Source: a virus
DNA length: 62,337 bases
Virus record (IMG/VR): IMGVR_UViG_3300035228_001109
Span: 1 to 62,337 of that record
Strand: one strand, 5' to 3'
A program made the position numbers and the translations under genes. Shown here piece after piece: positions 13,380-19,769 of the stretch; position 1 is the stretch's first letter, and each line of letters starts with the position of its first letter. The notes under the pieces were generated by a model. It did not search any database. It saw only the letters and a program-made list of their open reading frames with translations, and was not told where the DNA came from.

Positions 13380-13385
13380 ATTGTA
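13380..13385 (-). promoter_or_regulatory. -10 element TACAAT of a cassette promoter
   Basis: The minus strand reads CCCTTACAATACGTTCATACG, then CAACCAAGCA and the ATG at 13358. Confidence 0.4.
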
Positions 13386-13394
13386 AGGGCATAT

Positions 13395-13414
13395 AGGGAC
13401 GTTTTAGCGTCCCT
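13395..13414 (-). terminator. Intergenic hairpin
   Basis: 7-bp stem AGGGACG/CGTCCCT with a 6-nt loop, after the stop of 13427..13837 and a TGTGCCAGTT tag (13415..13424), immediately before the next promoter. There is no U-tract. Confidence 0.45.
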
Positions 13415-13426
13415 TGTGCCAGTTGT

Positions 13427-13837
13427 TTATCTGTCCGTGGCAGATCCTGCGGGAATCTCAGTCAGTGTTGCAGTAGTATCACGAACATCGTAACAAACCC
13501 ACTCATTCATAGAGTTAAAGATGTAAGCATACTCTTCACCATCGTTCAAATATTCAACGATGTTATCATCAACTCGTGGTTCATTCTCTTTGATGGATTC
13601 TCCACGCGAAGTGTAGTATTGGGGACCAGTTTTAGGCAGAGTTTCATTTTTCCAACCTGCATTGGTGTGGAGAGATGAAATGTTACCACCATCAATCAGA
13701 TCGCGAACTTGCTCAACGGTAGTATAATGCTCACGGAGAACACGACCATTGAAGGAAGGATAACCATCCCAGTGACAGTAGACAGACATAATGCTGTCAC
13801 CTTTGAGTTGGATACCAATGCGAGAGCGAGTGCCCAT
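13427..13837 (-). CDS. Conserved phage protein
   Basis: 136 aa from the ATG at 13837 (MGTRSRIGIQLKGDSIMSVY). The stretch CHWDGYPSFNGRVLREHY followed by LIDGGNISSL matches a small family common in unrelated phages and bacteria with unknown function. An upstream in-frame extension exists but carries no family similarity. Confidence 0.65.
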   Translation of the reverse strand: MGTRSRIGIQLKGDSIMSVYCHWDGYPSFNGRVLREHYTTVEQVRDLIDGGNISSLHTNAGWKNETLPKTGPQYYTSRGESIKENEPRVDDNIVEYLNDGEEYAYIFNSMNEWVCYDVRDTTATLTEIPAGSATDR

Positions 13838-13948
13838 TTTAAGAAAGAAAATGAATGGTGGGTGGTGACCAGCGCACCCAGTTGGTTTAGTCACTTTGAG
13901 TGAGGTCAGTGTTGTGTCAGGTCTCCCCTCCACTCATCTAATATCGCA

Positions 13949-13975
13949 TAAAAAAAGCACCCCGTCAAGGGTGCT
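13949..13975 (-). terminator. Rho-independent terminator
   Basis: On the minus strand AGCACCC/GGGTGCT (7-bp stem, 6-nt loop) is followed by TTTTTTT. It lies 25 nt after the cp12-like gene and follows a tag (13975..13984) like those at other cassette ends. Confidence 0.8.
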
Positions 13976-13999
13976 GTGCCACTTATAGGAGTGTCATAT

Positions 14000-14233
14000 T
14001 CAATCTTCATAAACCAGACATTCTGGTTCTGATGGATTGGCGTCACAGTATAGTTCTAATGGTGATGGATCGTGATGATCACCTGCTTCAATCTCTTCCT
14101 TATGATGTTCTACATACTCTTCTAGTTCGTGCAATTCTCCCTCAATGTGACGACGTTGATTAGGAGAAATCATTGGATTATCAAGGATTTCTTTATCCTT
14201 TTCTATATGTTGTTCGATGCTATCCATTAGCAT
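14000..14233 (-). CDS. cp12: CP12-like protein
   Basis: 77 aa. The C-terminus SPLELYCDANPSEPECLVYED has the CP12 hallmark: C-x8-C followed by x-V/I-Y-E/D-D, the part of CP12 that inserts into GAPDH to lock the GAPDH-PRK complex. The N-terminal two thirds (SIEQHIEKDKEILDNP... HHDP) differs from plant and bacterial CP12 but matches the form I recall as cyanophage cp12. Known role in infection: shutting the Calvin cycle so NADPH goes to nucleotide synthesis. Its own terminator follows at 13949. An ATG at 14227 is an alternative start. Confidence 0.75.
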   Translation of the reverse strand: MLMDSIEQHIEKDKEILDNPMISPNQRRHIEGELHELEEYVEHHKEEIEAGDHHDPSPLELYCDANPSEPECLVYED

Positions 14234-14252
14234 ATTTGTAAAGCGATGTTAC

Positions 14253-14260
14253 TATTTATT
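14253..14260 (-). promoter_or_regulatory. Late-type motif (AATAAATA) before cp12
   Basis: The minus strand reads AATAAATA 20 nt upstream of the 14233 start. Spacing equals that of structural genes here; no sigma70-like pair was seen in its place. Confidence 0.35.
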
Positions 14261-14280
14261 GCATTATTACACTAAGAAGT

Positions 14281-14439
14281 TCAATTTTCATTATTATTTT
14301 TTAACTTATTAACTAAATGTTCAGCAAATGCTTCCATCTTTTCTGGGTGAATTTGTTGAATTCCTGCATCTTTTATTGCACTGTTGATGCTAGAAATTTC
14401 ACTTTGGTCAAGTTTTTTACCTTTTAGGGGGAGAGTCAT
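14281..14439 (-). CDS. Hypothetical small protein
   Basis: 52 aa, MTLPLKGKKLDQSEISSINS, helical, ending Asn-rich (KLKNNNEN). Unrecognised. It starts a run of tightly packed genes ending near 20.5 kb. Confidence 0.5.
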   Translation of the reverse strand: MTLPLKGKKLDQSEISSINSAIKDAGIQQIHPEKMEAFAEHLVNKLKNNNEN

Positions 14440-14526
14440 AGGTTATTTCCTTTACTAATCTATTTTAGCATTTCAACACAAATTAGTTAGGAATTTTAGA
14501 TTTTCTTTAAGATTGGGGTATAAATC

Positions 14527-14754
14527 TTAATCACCATTAAAAAAAGGTCCAAACCTACCACTACTACCATCTTCACGATCCTGTAATAGATCCATAATTT
14601 CATCAAATTTCTTACACTGCTCCATATCCATTAGAAGTTGTGAAAGTTGTTTAACAACTAGGGGAGTTTCATTCATTGCAGCAGACTTGATTGCAGCACG
14701 AATATGTGATTCTGCTTCTAAAATATTATCTAGTGTTTGTTTAGAGAGTGCCAT
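14527..14754 (-). CDS. Hypothetical protein
   Basis: 75 aa, MALSKQTLDNILEAESHIRA, two long helices then a Gly-rich tail (REDGSSGRFGPFFNGD). A similar PLSK...LxxAExxIRxA start is recalled in cyanophages. It shares one base with the upstream gene end (TAATG). Confidence 0.55.
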   Translation of the reverse strand: MALSKQTLDNILEAESHIRAAIKSAAMNETPLVVKQLSQLLMDMEQCKKFDEIMDLLQDREDGSSGRFGPFFNGD

Positions 14755-15038
14755 TAGTCAGGAAGTTCTGTATAGTCTGGAATTGTGAATGGGTTTATAC
14801 GGTTTGGATCATTACGAGTATAGTCATAATAGTGAACAGAATAACCATCTGCTGCTACAACTTTTTTATCTGGAGATACATCTGACCAAAATTGATCCCA
14901 ATCTTTAGAAGTTGTTTTAGGTTGATTGCAACGAACAACATCAAGTTTACTTAAAAGAGTTTTTGCTTTGAAAACTTCTTTTTTATGCTCTAAAATATGA
15001 TTTTGGATCACCTCTTCGACTTTTTTATAGAGGTCCAT
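14754..15038 (-). CDS. Hypothetical protein
   Basis: 94 aa from the ATG at 15038 (MDLYKKVEEVIQNHILEHKK), with GGGAG just upstream; the longer frame would need a TTG. Basic helical N-terminus, acidic/Tyr-rich C-terminus. Unrecognised. Confidence 0.5.
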   Translation of the reverse strand: MDLYKKVEEVIQNHILEHKKEVFKAKTLLSKLDVVRCNQPKTTSKDWDQFWSDVSPDKKVVAADGYSVHYYDYTRNDPNRINPFTIPDYTELPD

Positions 15039-15216
15039 TTTCTCCCATTTTGATTGCTTGTTCAATGATACCAGTAATTTCTTTACTTGTCAATCCATTT
15101 AGAAATTTCCAAGTAGGATCATCCTTATCCCATTCAAGGGTAAATGTTCCATCTTTATTTTGTTCAACTTTGAGAGAATCACTAATTGCTAAGTTAGTAT
15201 CCATATCATTATTCAT
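15025..15216 (-). CDS. Hypothetical protein
   Basis: 63 aa from the ATG at 15216 (MNNDMDTNLAISDSLKVEQN). Contains GTFTLEWDKDDPTWKFLNG, a beta pattern recalled from small phage proteins with a WDPxDP-like turn. It overlaps the CP12-tailed gene by 8 nt. Confidence 0.5.
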   Translation of the reverse strand: MNNDMDTNLAISDSLKVEQNKDGTFTLEWDKDDPTWKFLNGLTSKEITGIIEQAIKMGENGPL

Positions 15217-15439
15217 CGAATACCTTACACATAGGGGAACCAGGGTGATCATCACAGAACTTATCTAACACCTTATCTTGGTGTCTTGACTGTGGATCAG
15301 CAATCTTACCTTCTGTCTTTGGATCCCACTCATCAGGTGAATGTGATTCATTACAGTGCAGATCTACCTTGTACTCATTCCACTTATCATTTGCATCATA
15401 AAGTGGATCGGATGGATCTTTTTGACGTGGTTGTGACAT
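15209..15439 (-). CDS. Second protein with CP12-like C-terminal tail
   Basis: 76 aa. The C-terminus VLDKFCDDHPGSPMCKVFDE repeats the CP12 pattern: C-x8-C then K/R-V-F/Y-D-E/D. The N-terminal part (KDPSDPLYDANDKWNEY..., HCNESHSPDEWDPKTEG) is unrelated to the first copy and to canonical CP12. Either it is a second GAPDH-directed effector or the tail is a convergent motif. It sits 1 kb from the cp12-like gene in the same block. Confidence 0.55.
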   Translation of the reverse strand: MSQPRQKDPSDPLYDANDKWNEYKVDLHCNESHSPDEWDPKTEGKIADPQSRHQDKVLDKFCDDHPGSPMCKVFDE

Positions 15440-15442
15440 AGT

Positions 15443-15625
15443 TTAGCAGTCCTTATCTTTTTTGAATTGTTTGCGGCACTTTTTTAGTTCTTTAAGTTCA
15501 TTTTTGATTATTTGATAGGAATCTTCAGGTGAGATTTTTCTACCCATCTCCATAGCAATTGCAAACTCAACTCTAGTGCCAAAGTGTTTGAGTGCTTCTT
15601 CAAAACAATCAAGTTCTTCATACAT
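15443..15625 (-). CDS. Hypothetical small helical protein
   Basis: 60 aa, MYEELDCFEEALKHFGTRVE, then a Lys-rich helix (ELKELKKCRKQFKKDK). Homologue-like patterns are recalled in cyanophages, unannotated. It overlaps the upstream gene by 8 nt. Confidence 0.55.
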   Translation of the reverse strand: MYEELDCFEEALKHFGTRVEFAIAMEMGRKISPEDSYQIIKNELKELKKCRKQFKKDKDC

Positions 15626-15890
15626 TACTTATAAGTTCAGTTTTCAATTTATGTATTTCATCAAAAGCAAGAATCATATTTTCCTCAAGTTTATTGAGTT
15701 TTTCGTCGTGAGACTTCAACCAATCAAAATGTAAATCATTATCAAAATTAGGATCATCATAAAGGGTATTGGCATCAACACCATACCTTTCTGCTGCCCA
15801 AGAGGGAGGAGTAGATGATTTCCAAGGATAGAGTGTATGCTCTAACTCGGCAATCATCCCCCATAACCAGATATGAATAGAACGAATCAT
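15618..15890 (-). CDS. Hypothetical protein
   Basis: 90 aa, MIRSIHIWLWGMIAELEHTL, a short hydrophobic N-terminal helix, then a Trp/Asp-rich middle and a Lys/Glu helix (EKLNKLEENMILAFDEIHKL). It may sit at the membrane through residues 5-16. Unrecognised. Confidence 0.5.
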   Translation of the reverse strand: MIRSIHIWLWGMIAELEHTLYPWKSSTPPSWAAERYGVDANTLYDDPNFDNDLHFDWLKSHDEKLNKLEENMILAFDEIHKLKTELISNV

Positions 15891-16189
15891 AACTTTCCAC
15901 TGACAACACCAGAATTTACCACACGACTATAATTTTGAAGTGTACCATCTTGAAGACATTTAAGATGCCATCTTGACATTTCGATGATACCATCCTCAGT
16001 TGCGCCAGTGAGAAAGTGTGCTCCAAGTGGTTCTTTTAGAATAGATGTAAAGAGACCGAATATACTTTTTTTAACATAGAAAGCATCGTCAATCCACACA
16101 ACATCTTCTGGGATATTTTTTTCAATAGTATTATTTGAACCCAGTGTTGATGCTAGTGTGGGTTTTTTGACTTCAGTCTCCGAGTTCAT
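15887..16189 (-). CDS. Hypothetical protein
   Basis: 100 aa from the ATG at 16189 (MNSETEVKKPTLASTLGSNN). Contains VVWIDDAFYVKKSIFGLFTS and MSRWHLKCLQDGTLQNYS. Mixed alpha/beta, unrecognised. It overlaps the upstream gene by 17 nt and the downstream one by 4. Confidence 0.5.
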   Translation of the reverse strand: MNSETEVKKPTLASTLGSNNTIEKNIPEDVVWIDDAFYVKKSIFGLFTSILKEPLGAHFLTGATEDGIIEMSRWHLKCLQDGTLQNYSRVVNSGVVSGKL

Positions 16190-16499
16190 AACATCCCCAC
16201 TTTCCAGACTCTTCATCAAAGATTGCTACTGTGTTTGGATATACATCCTCTGGTTTATCAACAAGAGGGACACCATCCTTATTAGTTTCAATCTGATCAC
16301 GAATAAAACCAAAAGGTCCAATTTTACCTTCAGATTCTAATCGTTTCTTCATAACAACAGAACCAAGAGACTCCATAATTTTCAGGATGTCTTCTGCTTT
16401 AGCACCTTCACCTAGTTGTTTTGCAACGTAAAAGTATTTGTCGAAGAATTCTCCGCTATACTTTTCGTAGTCTTCAACCGTTATTGATTTGTCTTTCAT
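16173..16499 (-). CDS. Hypothetical protein
   Basis: 108 aa, MKDKSITVEDYEKYSGEFFD, acidic; the C-terminal part reads YPNTVAIFDEESGKWGCYEL. N-terminal half helical with KAEDILKIMESLG. Unrecognised. Confidence 0.5.
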   Translation of the reverse strand: MKDKSITVEDYEKYSGEFFDKYFYVAKQLGEGAKAEDILKIMESLGSVVMKKRLESEGKIGPFGFIRDQIETNKDGVPLVDKPEDVYPNTVAIFDEESGKWGCYELGD

Positions 16500-16644
16500 G
16501 AGGTCTTTTCAGTTTAAGTTCAGCAAGTTTGTGTGCAGTGTCTAGAGAGGATGTACTCAATTTTTTTACTGCGGCAATAAGATCAGGAGTTTCTTCCCAC
16601 TCCCATATATCACCTTTGGATGATGTAAATTGTTTGATGGTCAT
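16474..16644 (-). CDS. Hypothetical small basic protein
   Basis: 56 aa, MTIKQFTSSKGDIWEWEETP, then KKLSTSSLDTAHKLAELKLK. It begins where the membrane protein gene ends (overlap 4 nt) and overlaps the next gene by 26 nt. Unrecognised. Confidence 0.5.
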   Translation of the reverse strand: MTIKQFTSSKGDIWEWEETPDLIAAVKKLSTSSLDTAHKLAELKLKRPHERQINNG

Positions 16645-16865
16645 AATGCCTCCCTAGCATTTTTAAGTGTGGTAAGCAAGTGCATATTGCCTTTCAAGTA
16701 TCCTAACACAATGATACCCAATATGGCAAGTAAAGAGATACCTAACATTATTATATTAGGTAAGGGTGTCGATAAAGTATTTACCTTTTCGGAGTTTATA
16801 TCTTTGGATGTGTTTTGTTCTGTGATCTTCACATTCAAAGTGGCAGATTCTGTTTTCTTTTCCAT
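16641..16865 (-). CDS. Small membrane protein
   Basis: 74 aa from the ATG at 16865; a shorter form could begin at the ATG at 16748, right after the upstream gene, and would be just the membrane span. One hydrophobic span (about 38-58, IIMLGISLLAILGIIVLGYL). The longer form overlaps 16756..17010 by 110 nt, which favours the short one. Function unknown. Confidence 0.5.
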   Translation of the reverse strand: MEKKTESATLNVKITEQNTSKDINSEKVNTLSTPLPNIIMLGISLLAILGIIVLGYLKGNMHLLTTLKNAREAL

Positions 16866-17010
16866 CAATATATTCTAATCTAAAGGGAAAACTTGAAAAA
16901 GGATGTCTATCCTCAATAGGAAGTTCTTTCCGTTTTGTTTTGGGTTTTGCCTTAGATTTTGCTTTAAGTTTGGGTTTAGGTGTTGTAGTGACTTTCTTTT
17001 TCACAGTCAT
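16756..17010 (-). CDS. Conserved basic protein
   Basis: 84 aa. The N-terminus is a Lys-rich tail (KPKLKAKSKAKPKTKRK), followed by a folded-looking part with FRLEYIDGKENRICHFECED and RYKLRKGKYF, a pattern I recall in cyanophages. It could bind nucleic acid through the tail; function unknown. Confidence 0.6.
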   Translation of the reverse strand: MTVKKKVTTTPKPKLKAKSKAKPKTKRKELPIEDRHPFSSFPFRLEYIDGKENRICHFECEDHRTKHIQRYKLRKGKYFIDTLT

Positions 17011-17231
17011 TTGAAACCTTTAATTTCATTTTGAATCTTCCTATCAAGAACTTCAATGTGTGAAATAAATTTTCCACGCCCACGAGTCCACCAAATTTCT
17101 TGTGCTAGCATATAGTCGTCAACTACAATACTTTCACCAGTTTTTGAAACAACTTTGTATTGATGACGACCATAATCTCCATCAGATGTCTCGGTGAAGT
17201 ATTGAGGGTCTTCAGGTTGGATCAGTTCCAT
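17007..17231 (-). CDS. Conserved cyanophage protein
   Basis: 74 aa, MELIQPEDPQYFTETSDGDY, then GRHQYKVVSKTGESIVVDDY and EIWWTRG. Beta-rich; the MELIQ-DP-FTE...YGRH pattern is recalled from cyanophages. It overlaps its neighbours by 4 and 20 nt. Confidence 0.65.
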   Translation of the reverse strand: MELIQPEDPQYFTETSDGDYGRHQYKVVSKTGESIVVDDYMLAQEIWWTRGRGKFISHIEVLDRKIQNEIKGFK

Positions 17232-17385
17232 CGGTTGCTTTTCGGTGATTGTATTCTATCACATATTTTTCACAAACGGTGGTGTCATCTGTTACCACAT
17301 AATGTTTTAAGATGTAGTGTGGATCCAGTTTTTGCCCTATGGAGTGGAGTTGCCATAGCATTTCATTTTTATCTCTGCCATTCAT
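17212..17385 (-). CDS. Hypothetical small protein
   Basis: 57 aa, MNGRDKNEMLWQLHSIGQKL, then YVVTDDTTVCEKYVIEY. One helix followed by a hairpin. It overlaps the downstream gene by 20 nt. Unrecognised. Confidence 0.5.
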   Translation of the reverse strand: MNGRDKNEMLWQLHSIGQKLDPHYILKHYVVTDDTTVCEKYVIEYNHRKATDGTDPT

Positions 17386-17386
17386 T

Positions 17387-17554
17387 TTATGCCTTTTTCT
17401 TAGACTTTTTTACTGTCATCATAAAAATAGCAAGAACAGACAAAGTAATTGCTGAAAAGGAAACTAACCCAAAAACAGGATCATAAGGATTGGTACTTAC
17501 ACTTTCCCAAGTTCCTGGTAAAAAATAAACTGATGGGGTTGAAAGAAAAATCAT
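17387..17554 (-). CDS. Small single-span membrane protein
   Basis: 55 aa, MIFLSTPSVYFLPGTWESVS, a hydrophobic span at about 28-46 (FGLVSFSAITLSVLAIFMM), then a basic tail (KKSKKKA) that predicts a cytoplasmic C-terminus. Unrecognised. Confidence 0.5.
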   Translation of the reverse strand: MIFLSTPSVYFLPGTWESVSTNPYDPVFGLVSFSAITLSVLAIFMMTVKKSKKKA

Positions 17555-17591
17555 TCTACTATCTTATTTTAACTATCTATTAAATTTTAGA

Positions 17592-17786
17592 CTAATCATT
17601 CAAAGATTGTGCCAATTTGTTTACACGATTATACTCCTCATATGCTTCACTTGCACGAGAATGGAGAATATCATAGATGTCTTCACGAATGATTTCAACA
17701 TCTACATAATCATCAAAATACTTATCTAACGCCTCTTTAAGGTACCTCTTACGGTGCCATTCAGTTGAATAGGGTTTATAATCCAT
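17592..17786 (-). CDS. Conserved cyanophage protein
   Basis: 64 aa, MDYKPYSTEWHRKRYLKEAL, a pattern I recall nearly unchanged in other cyanophages. Helical and charged. It has a strong own promoter (17809..17837), so it is probably highly transcribed early. Confidence 0.65.
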   Translation of the reverse strand: MDYKPYSTEWHRKRYLKEALDKYFDDYVDVEIIREDIYDILHSRASEAYEEYNRVNKLAQSLND

Positions 17787-17808
17787 AATGTGAGGTTCTT
17801 ATAGAGGT

Positions 17809-17837
17809 ATTATAGCACTATCTATTGTTAGGGTCAA
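17809..17837 (-). promoter_or_regulatory. Sigma70-type promoter
   Basis: The minus strand has TTGACC (17832..17837), a 17-bp spacer and TATAAT (17809..17814) with an extended TGC. The -35 lies inside the 3' end of 17818..17982. Confidence 0.7.
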
Positions 17838-17982
17838 GACCCTGTTCCTTAAGATATTCTATCCACCAGTCTGGATCTCGCTTACACTTCCAATCAGGAA
17901 CTGGTAAGTTATGAAGCGAATACCACTCATTAATCGCTTCATCGATAGTCTGTGCGATCTGTAAACTCTTCTTCCTCTTCAT
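17818..17982 (-). CDS. Conserved cyanophage protein
   Basis: 54 aa from the ATG at 17982 (MKRKKSLQIAQTIDEAINEW), then YSLHNLPVPDWKCKRDPDWW and EQGLDPNNR. The NEWYxLHNLPVPxW...WWIxYLxEQGL signature is recalled from cyanophages. The 88-aa version overlaps the membrane gene 17939..18148 too far. Confidence 0.6.
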   Translation of the reverse strand: MKRKKSLQIAQTIDEAINEWYSLHNLPVPDWKCKRDPDWWIEYLKEQGLDPNNR

Positions 17983-18148
17983 CAACGTCCGCATATGCGT
18001 CTGCCACAAATGGTCCTCGTTTTCTGAAGGATTCTTTTCCGACATAAGAGTTTTCCGTATTAACAGCAGACACCCATACAGCAAGTTTCATCACAACAAA
18101 AATAATAACCAGTGGTGTAAAGCAACCGATTAAAATTACTGGATTCAT
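17939..18148 (-). CDS. Single-span membrane protein, conserved in cyanophages
   Basis: 69 aa, N-terminal span MNPVILIGCFTPLVIIFVVM then AVWVSAVNTENSYVGKESFR and a very acidic tail. The pattern LIGCxTPL...KLAVWVSAVNTE is recalled from other cyanophages. Orientation and function unknown. Confidence 0.65.
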   Translation of the reverse strand: MNPVILIGCFTPLVIIFVVMKLAVWVSAVNTENSYVGKESFRKRGPFVADAYADVDEEEEEFTDRTDYR

Positions 18149-18381
18149 AGCAGATTATTCTCTTGAAAATAGTGTAATGTATCTTTGAGTCCACCAATAT
18201 GCTTATATCCAATAGCAACTTGAGGATACTCTGCATTTTCACCAAACTCAGAAACAAATGCTCTTTCAGTAAAATGGTTATTTAATTTATATTCTTGTAT
18301 TTGAGTATTAAGTTTTTCTAAAAGCATTCTAGCACGTTCACATTCTTGATTTCCGTTCGTGTATAACACTATTGAGTTCAT
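18145..18381 (-). CDS. Glutaredoxin-like protein lacking the first catalytic cysteine
   Basis: 78 aa with a glutaredoxin fold pattern: YTNGNQECERARMLLE at the active-site position, cis-Pro as YPQVAIG, and GGLKDTLHYF at the glutathione site. The CPYC motif is replaced by NQEC (residues 11-14), so the nucleophilic Cys is Asn and only the resolving Cys remains. It cannot run normal dithiol chemistry; a binding or regulatory role is more likely. I recall the same NQEC in other cy­anophages, so it is probably not a sequencing error. A canonical copy is at 58113..58349. Confidence 0.7.
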   Translation of the reverse strand: MNSIVLYTNGNQECERARMLLEKLNTQIQEYKLNNHFTERAFVSEFGENAEYPQVAIGYKHIGGLKDTLHYFQENNLL

Positions 18382-18398
18382 TATTTCTCCTAAGTTGG

Positions 18399-18698
18399 TT
18401 ACAATGTTCTTTCTAATCTACTTGTTGCTTGATCGGGAAAGTCTCTAGGACGACTATCTGTTGCATTATCGGTTCTAGGCGAACCTTCATTTGCTTTCAT
18501 TGTATGTTGATAGTTTGCTCTTGGGTATCTAATGCAAAATGGATCAGGCATCCAATAGGTCACTTGCCATTCTTGATCAGGACATAACTCAAGATGTTTC
18601 TCTACTGTATGAGAGAAACTACCAAGTTGTATATATCCATCGTGACTGATACATCTGCCGTTGCCAGCATCAACCAAGAACATCATCTTGCTACTCAT
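18399..18698 (-). CDS. Hypothetical protein
   Basis: 99 aa, MSSKMMFLVDAGNGRCISHD..., middle EWQVTYWMPDPFCIRYPRAN, and a polar Arg/Thr/Asp tail that looks disordered. Unrecognised. Its start overlaps the stop of 18695..18826. Confidence 0.5.
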   Translation of the reverse strand: MSSKMMFLVDAGNGRCISHDGYIQLGSFSHTVEKHLELCPDQEWQVTYWMPDPFCIRYPRANYQHTMKANEGSPRTDNATDSRPRDFPDQATSRLERTL

Positions 18699-18826
18699 AG
18701 CACTTCTTGCTCTGGGTTGAGATTTTTTACGAATTGCACAGGATCCTTCTCAGACTTATGCACCCAATGATAACAAATACGTTGAAATTGTGGGTTCCAA
18801 GTTGATACGCAGATATAATCAGTCAC
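18695..18826 (-). CDS. Small conserved protein, probable GTG start
   Basis: 43 aa. GTG at 18826 overlaps the stop of the upstream gene (GTGACTGA), and the peptide reads VTDYICVSTWNPQFQRICYH and ends LNPEQEVL, a pattern recalled as starting MTDYICVSTWNPQ in other cyanophages. The 62-aa ATG version would overlap the upstream gene by 65 nt. Confidence 0.55.
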   Translation of the reverse strand: MTDYICVSTWNPQFQRICYHWVHKSEKDPVQFVKNLNPEQEVL

Positions 18827-19133
18827 GTTGCCTCCAATCTTCAGGTTTATCCTGCTGGAACCAATCTTTGATGTCATCAGCACTATTAAACCCCGTTTTA
18901 TGATTGGATGGATCGGGGTCTCCTAAACCCATCCTATTCAGAAAATCGTCGGTACTACCTTCTTCAATTTCTTGAGACGATTGTCTTCGTGCTTTTTGTA
19001 ACCAGTCTCTAGCAAGAGTATGACTCTTTGCCAACTTCTCTGCCCAGATCATATCATCTAATTTTACTTCTTCGCCATTTGCAATACATTTACAAATAAA
19101 CTCCAGTCTTAGACGGTATTGAGTAGATAACAT
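18819..19133 (-). CDS. Conserved cyanophage protein
   Basis: 104 aa, MLSTQYRLRLEFICKCIANG, then MIWAEKLAKSHTLARDWLQK and GLGDPDPSNHKTGFN, ending PEDWRQRD. All these blocks recur in proteins I recall from T4-like cyanophages. Helical N-terminal domain with a polar linker. Function unknown. Confidence 0.65.
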   Translation of the reverse strand: MLSTQYRLRLEFICKCIANGEEVKLDDMIWAEKLAKSHTLARDWLQKARRQSSQEIEEGSTDDFLNRMGLGDPDPSNHKTGFNSADDIKDWFQQDKPEDWRQRD

Positions 19134-19153
19134 AAAGTTACGCTTCGTTACTT

Positions 19154-19372
19154 TTATTTATTTTCTTCCATCAATCTCTTCGACAAACTAAGAGAGCGAC
19201 GGTATATCATATATTTTACCACAGGATTTCTGGGATTGTTAGTCAACCACCAAATCTGGCGTCTTATGTAAGTATTTGCTAACTTAAATCCATAATAAAA
19301 AATGGCAGCAGCACCTTCATCTGTAAGGACAAAGTATGCTACCACCACGAATAGTATGAATAATAAAGTCAC
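19154..19372 (-). CDS. Membrane-anchored small protein, GTG start
   Basis: 72 aa. GTG at 19372 overlaps the upstream stop (GTGA). An N-terminal hydrophobic helix (TLLFILFVVVAYFVLTDEGA) is followed by a basic cytoplasmic part (IRRQIWWLTNNPRNPVVKY). The TDEGAAA...NPRNPxVK pattern recurs in cyanophages. Function unknown. Confidence 0.6.
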   Translation of the reverse strand: MTLLFILFVVVAYFVLTDEGAAAIFYYGFKLANTYIRRQIWWLTNNPRNPVVKYMIYRRSLSLSKRLMEENK

Positions 19373-19551
19373 CCAGACTCCTCATAGCGTCTCTTTTCAA
19401 GATATTCAATTATCTCTTGCCTCCACTCCATCAATTCATAAAAACACTCTTGATTGTGAGCACAACCACGAAGACGACTATCAGGTTTGATTACACTTTC
19501 CAGCATTAAACCAAGCGCATCGCGTCTTTTTTGTTCTTTGGGGGAACTCAT
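19369..19551 (-). CDS. Hypothetical small protein
   Basis: 60 aa, MSSPKEQKRRDALGLMLESV, with RGCAHNQECFYELMEWRQEI. Two Cys in a C-x5-C. Highly charged, helical. It overlaps both neighbours by 4 nt. Unrecognised. Confidence 0.5.
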   Translation of the reverse strand: MSSPKEQKRRDALGLMLESVIKPDSRLRGCAHNQECFYELMEWRQEIIEYLEKRRYEESG

Positions 19552-19769
19552 CGTTTTCTTTTGATAGTTTTTAACTGATTTTTGATGAAGTCTATTGATT
19601 GTTTGTAGGTCTTCAAGGTTTTAATCGGTTCACCATTATGTATGATGATAAACTTTTTACCTAAAGGGACTGCTGCCCACATTCCGTCTTTAGTACAATA
19701 ACCTAGAGGATTTCCAGGTTTAGGATTAAGAATCCCAGGACATTCAATGTGAGGTTTAAGAAATCCCAT
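19548..19769 (-). CDS. Hypothetical small basic protein
   Basis: 73 aa, MGFLKPHIECPGILNPKPGN, then a beta-hairpin KKFIIIHNGEPIKTLKTYKQ and a Lys/Arg tail. Two Cys (CPGI, YCTK). Possibly a small nucleic-acid-binding protein. Unrecognised. Confidence 0.5.
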   Translation of the reverse strand: MGFLKPHIECPGILNPKPGNPLGYCTKDGMWAAVPLGKKFIIIHNGEPIKTLKTYKQSIDFIKNQLKTIKRKR

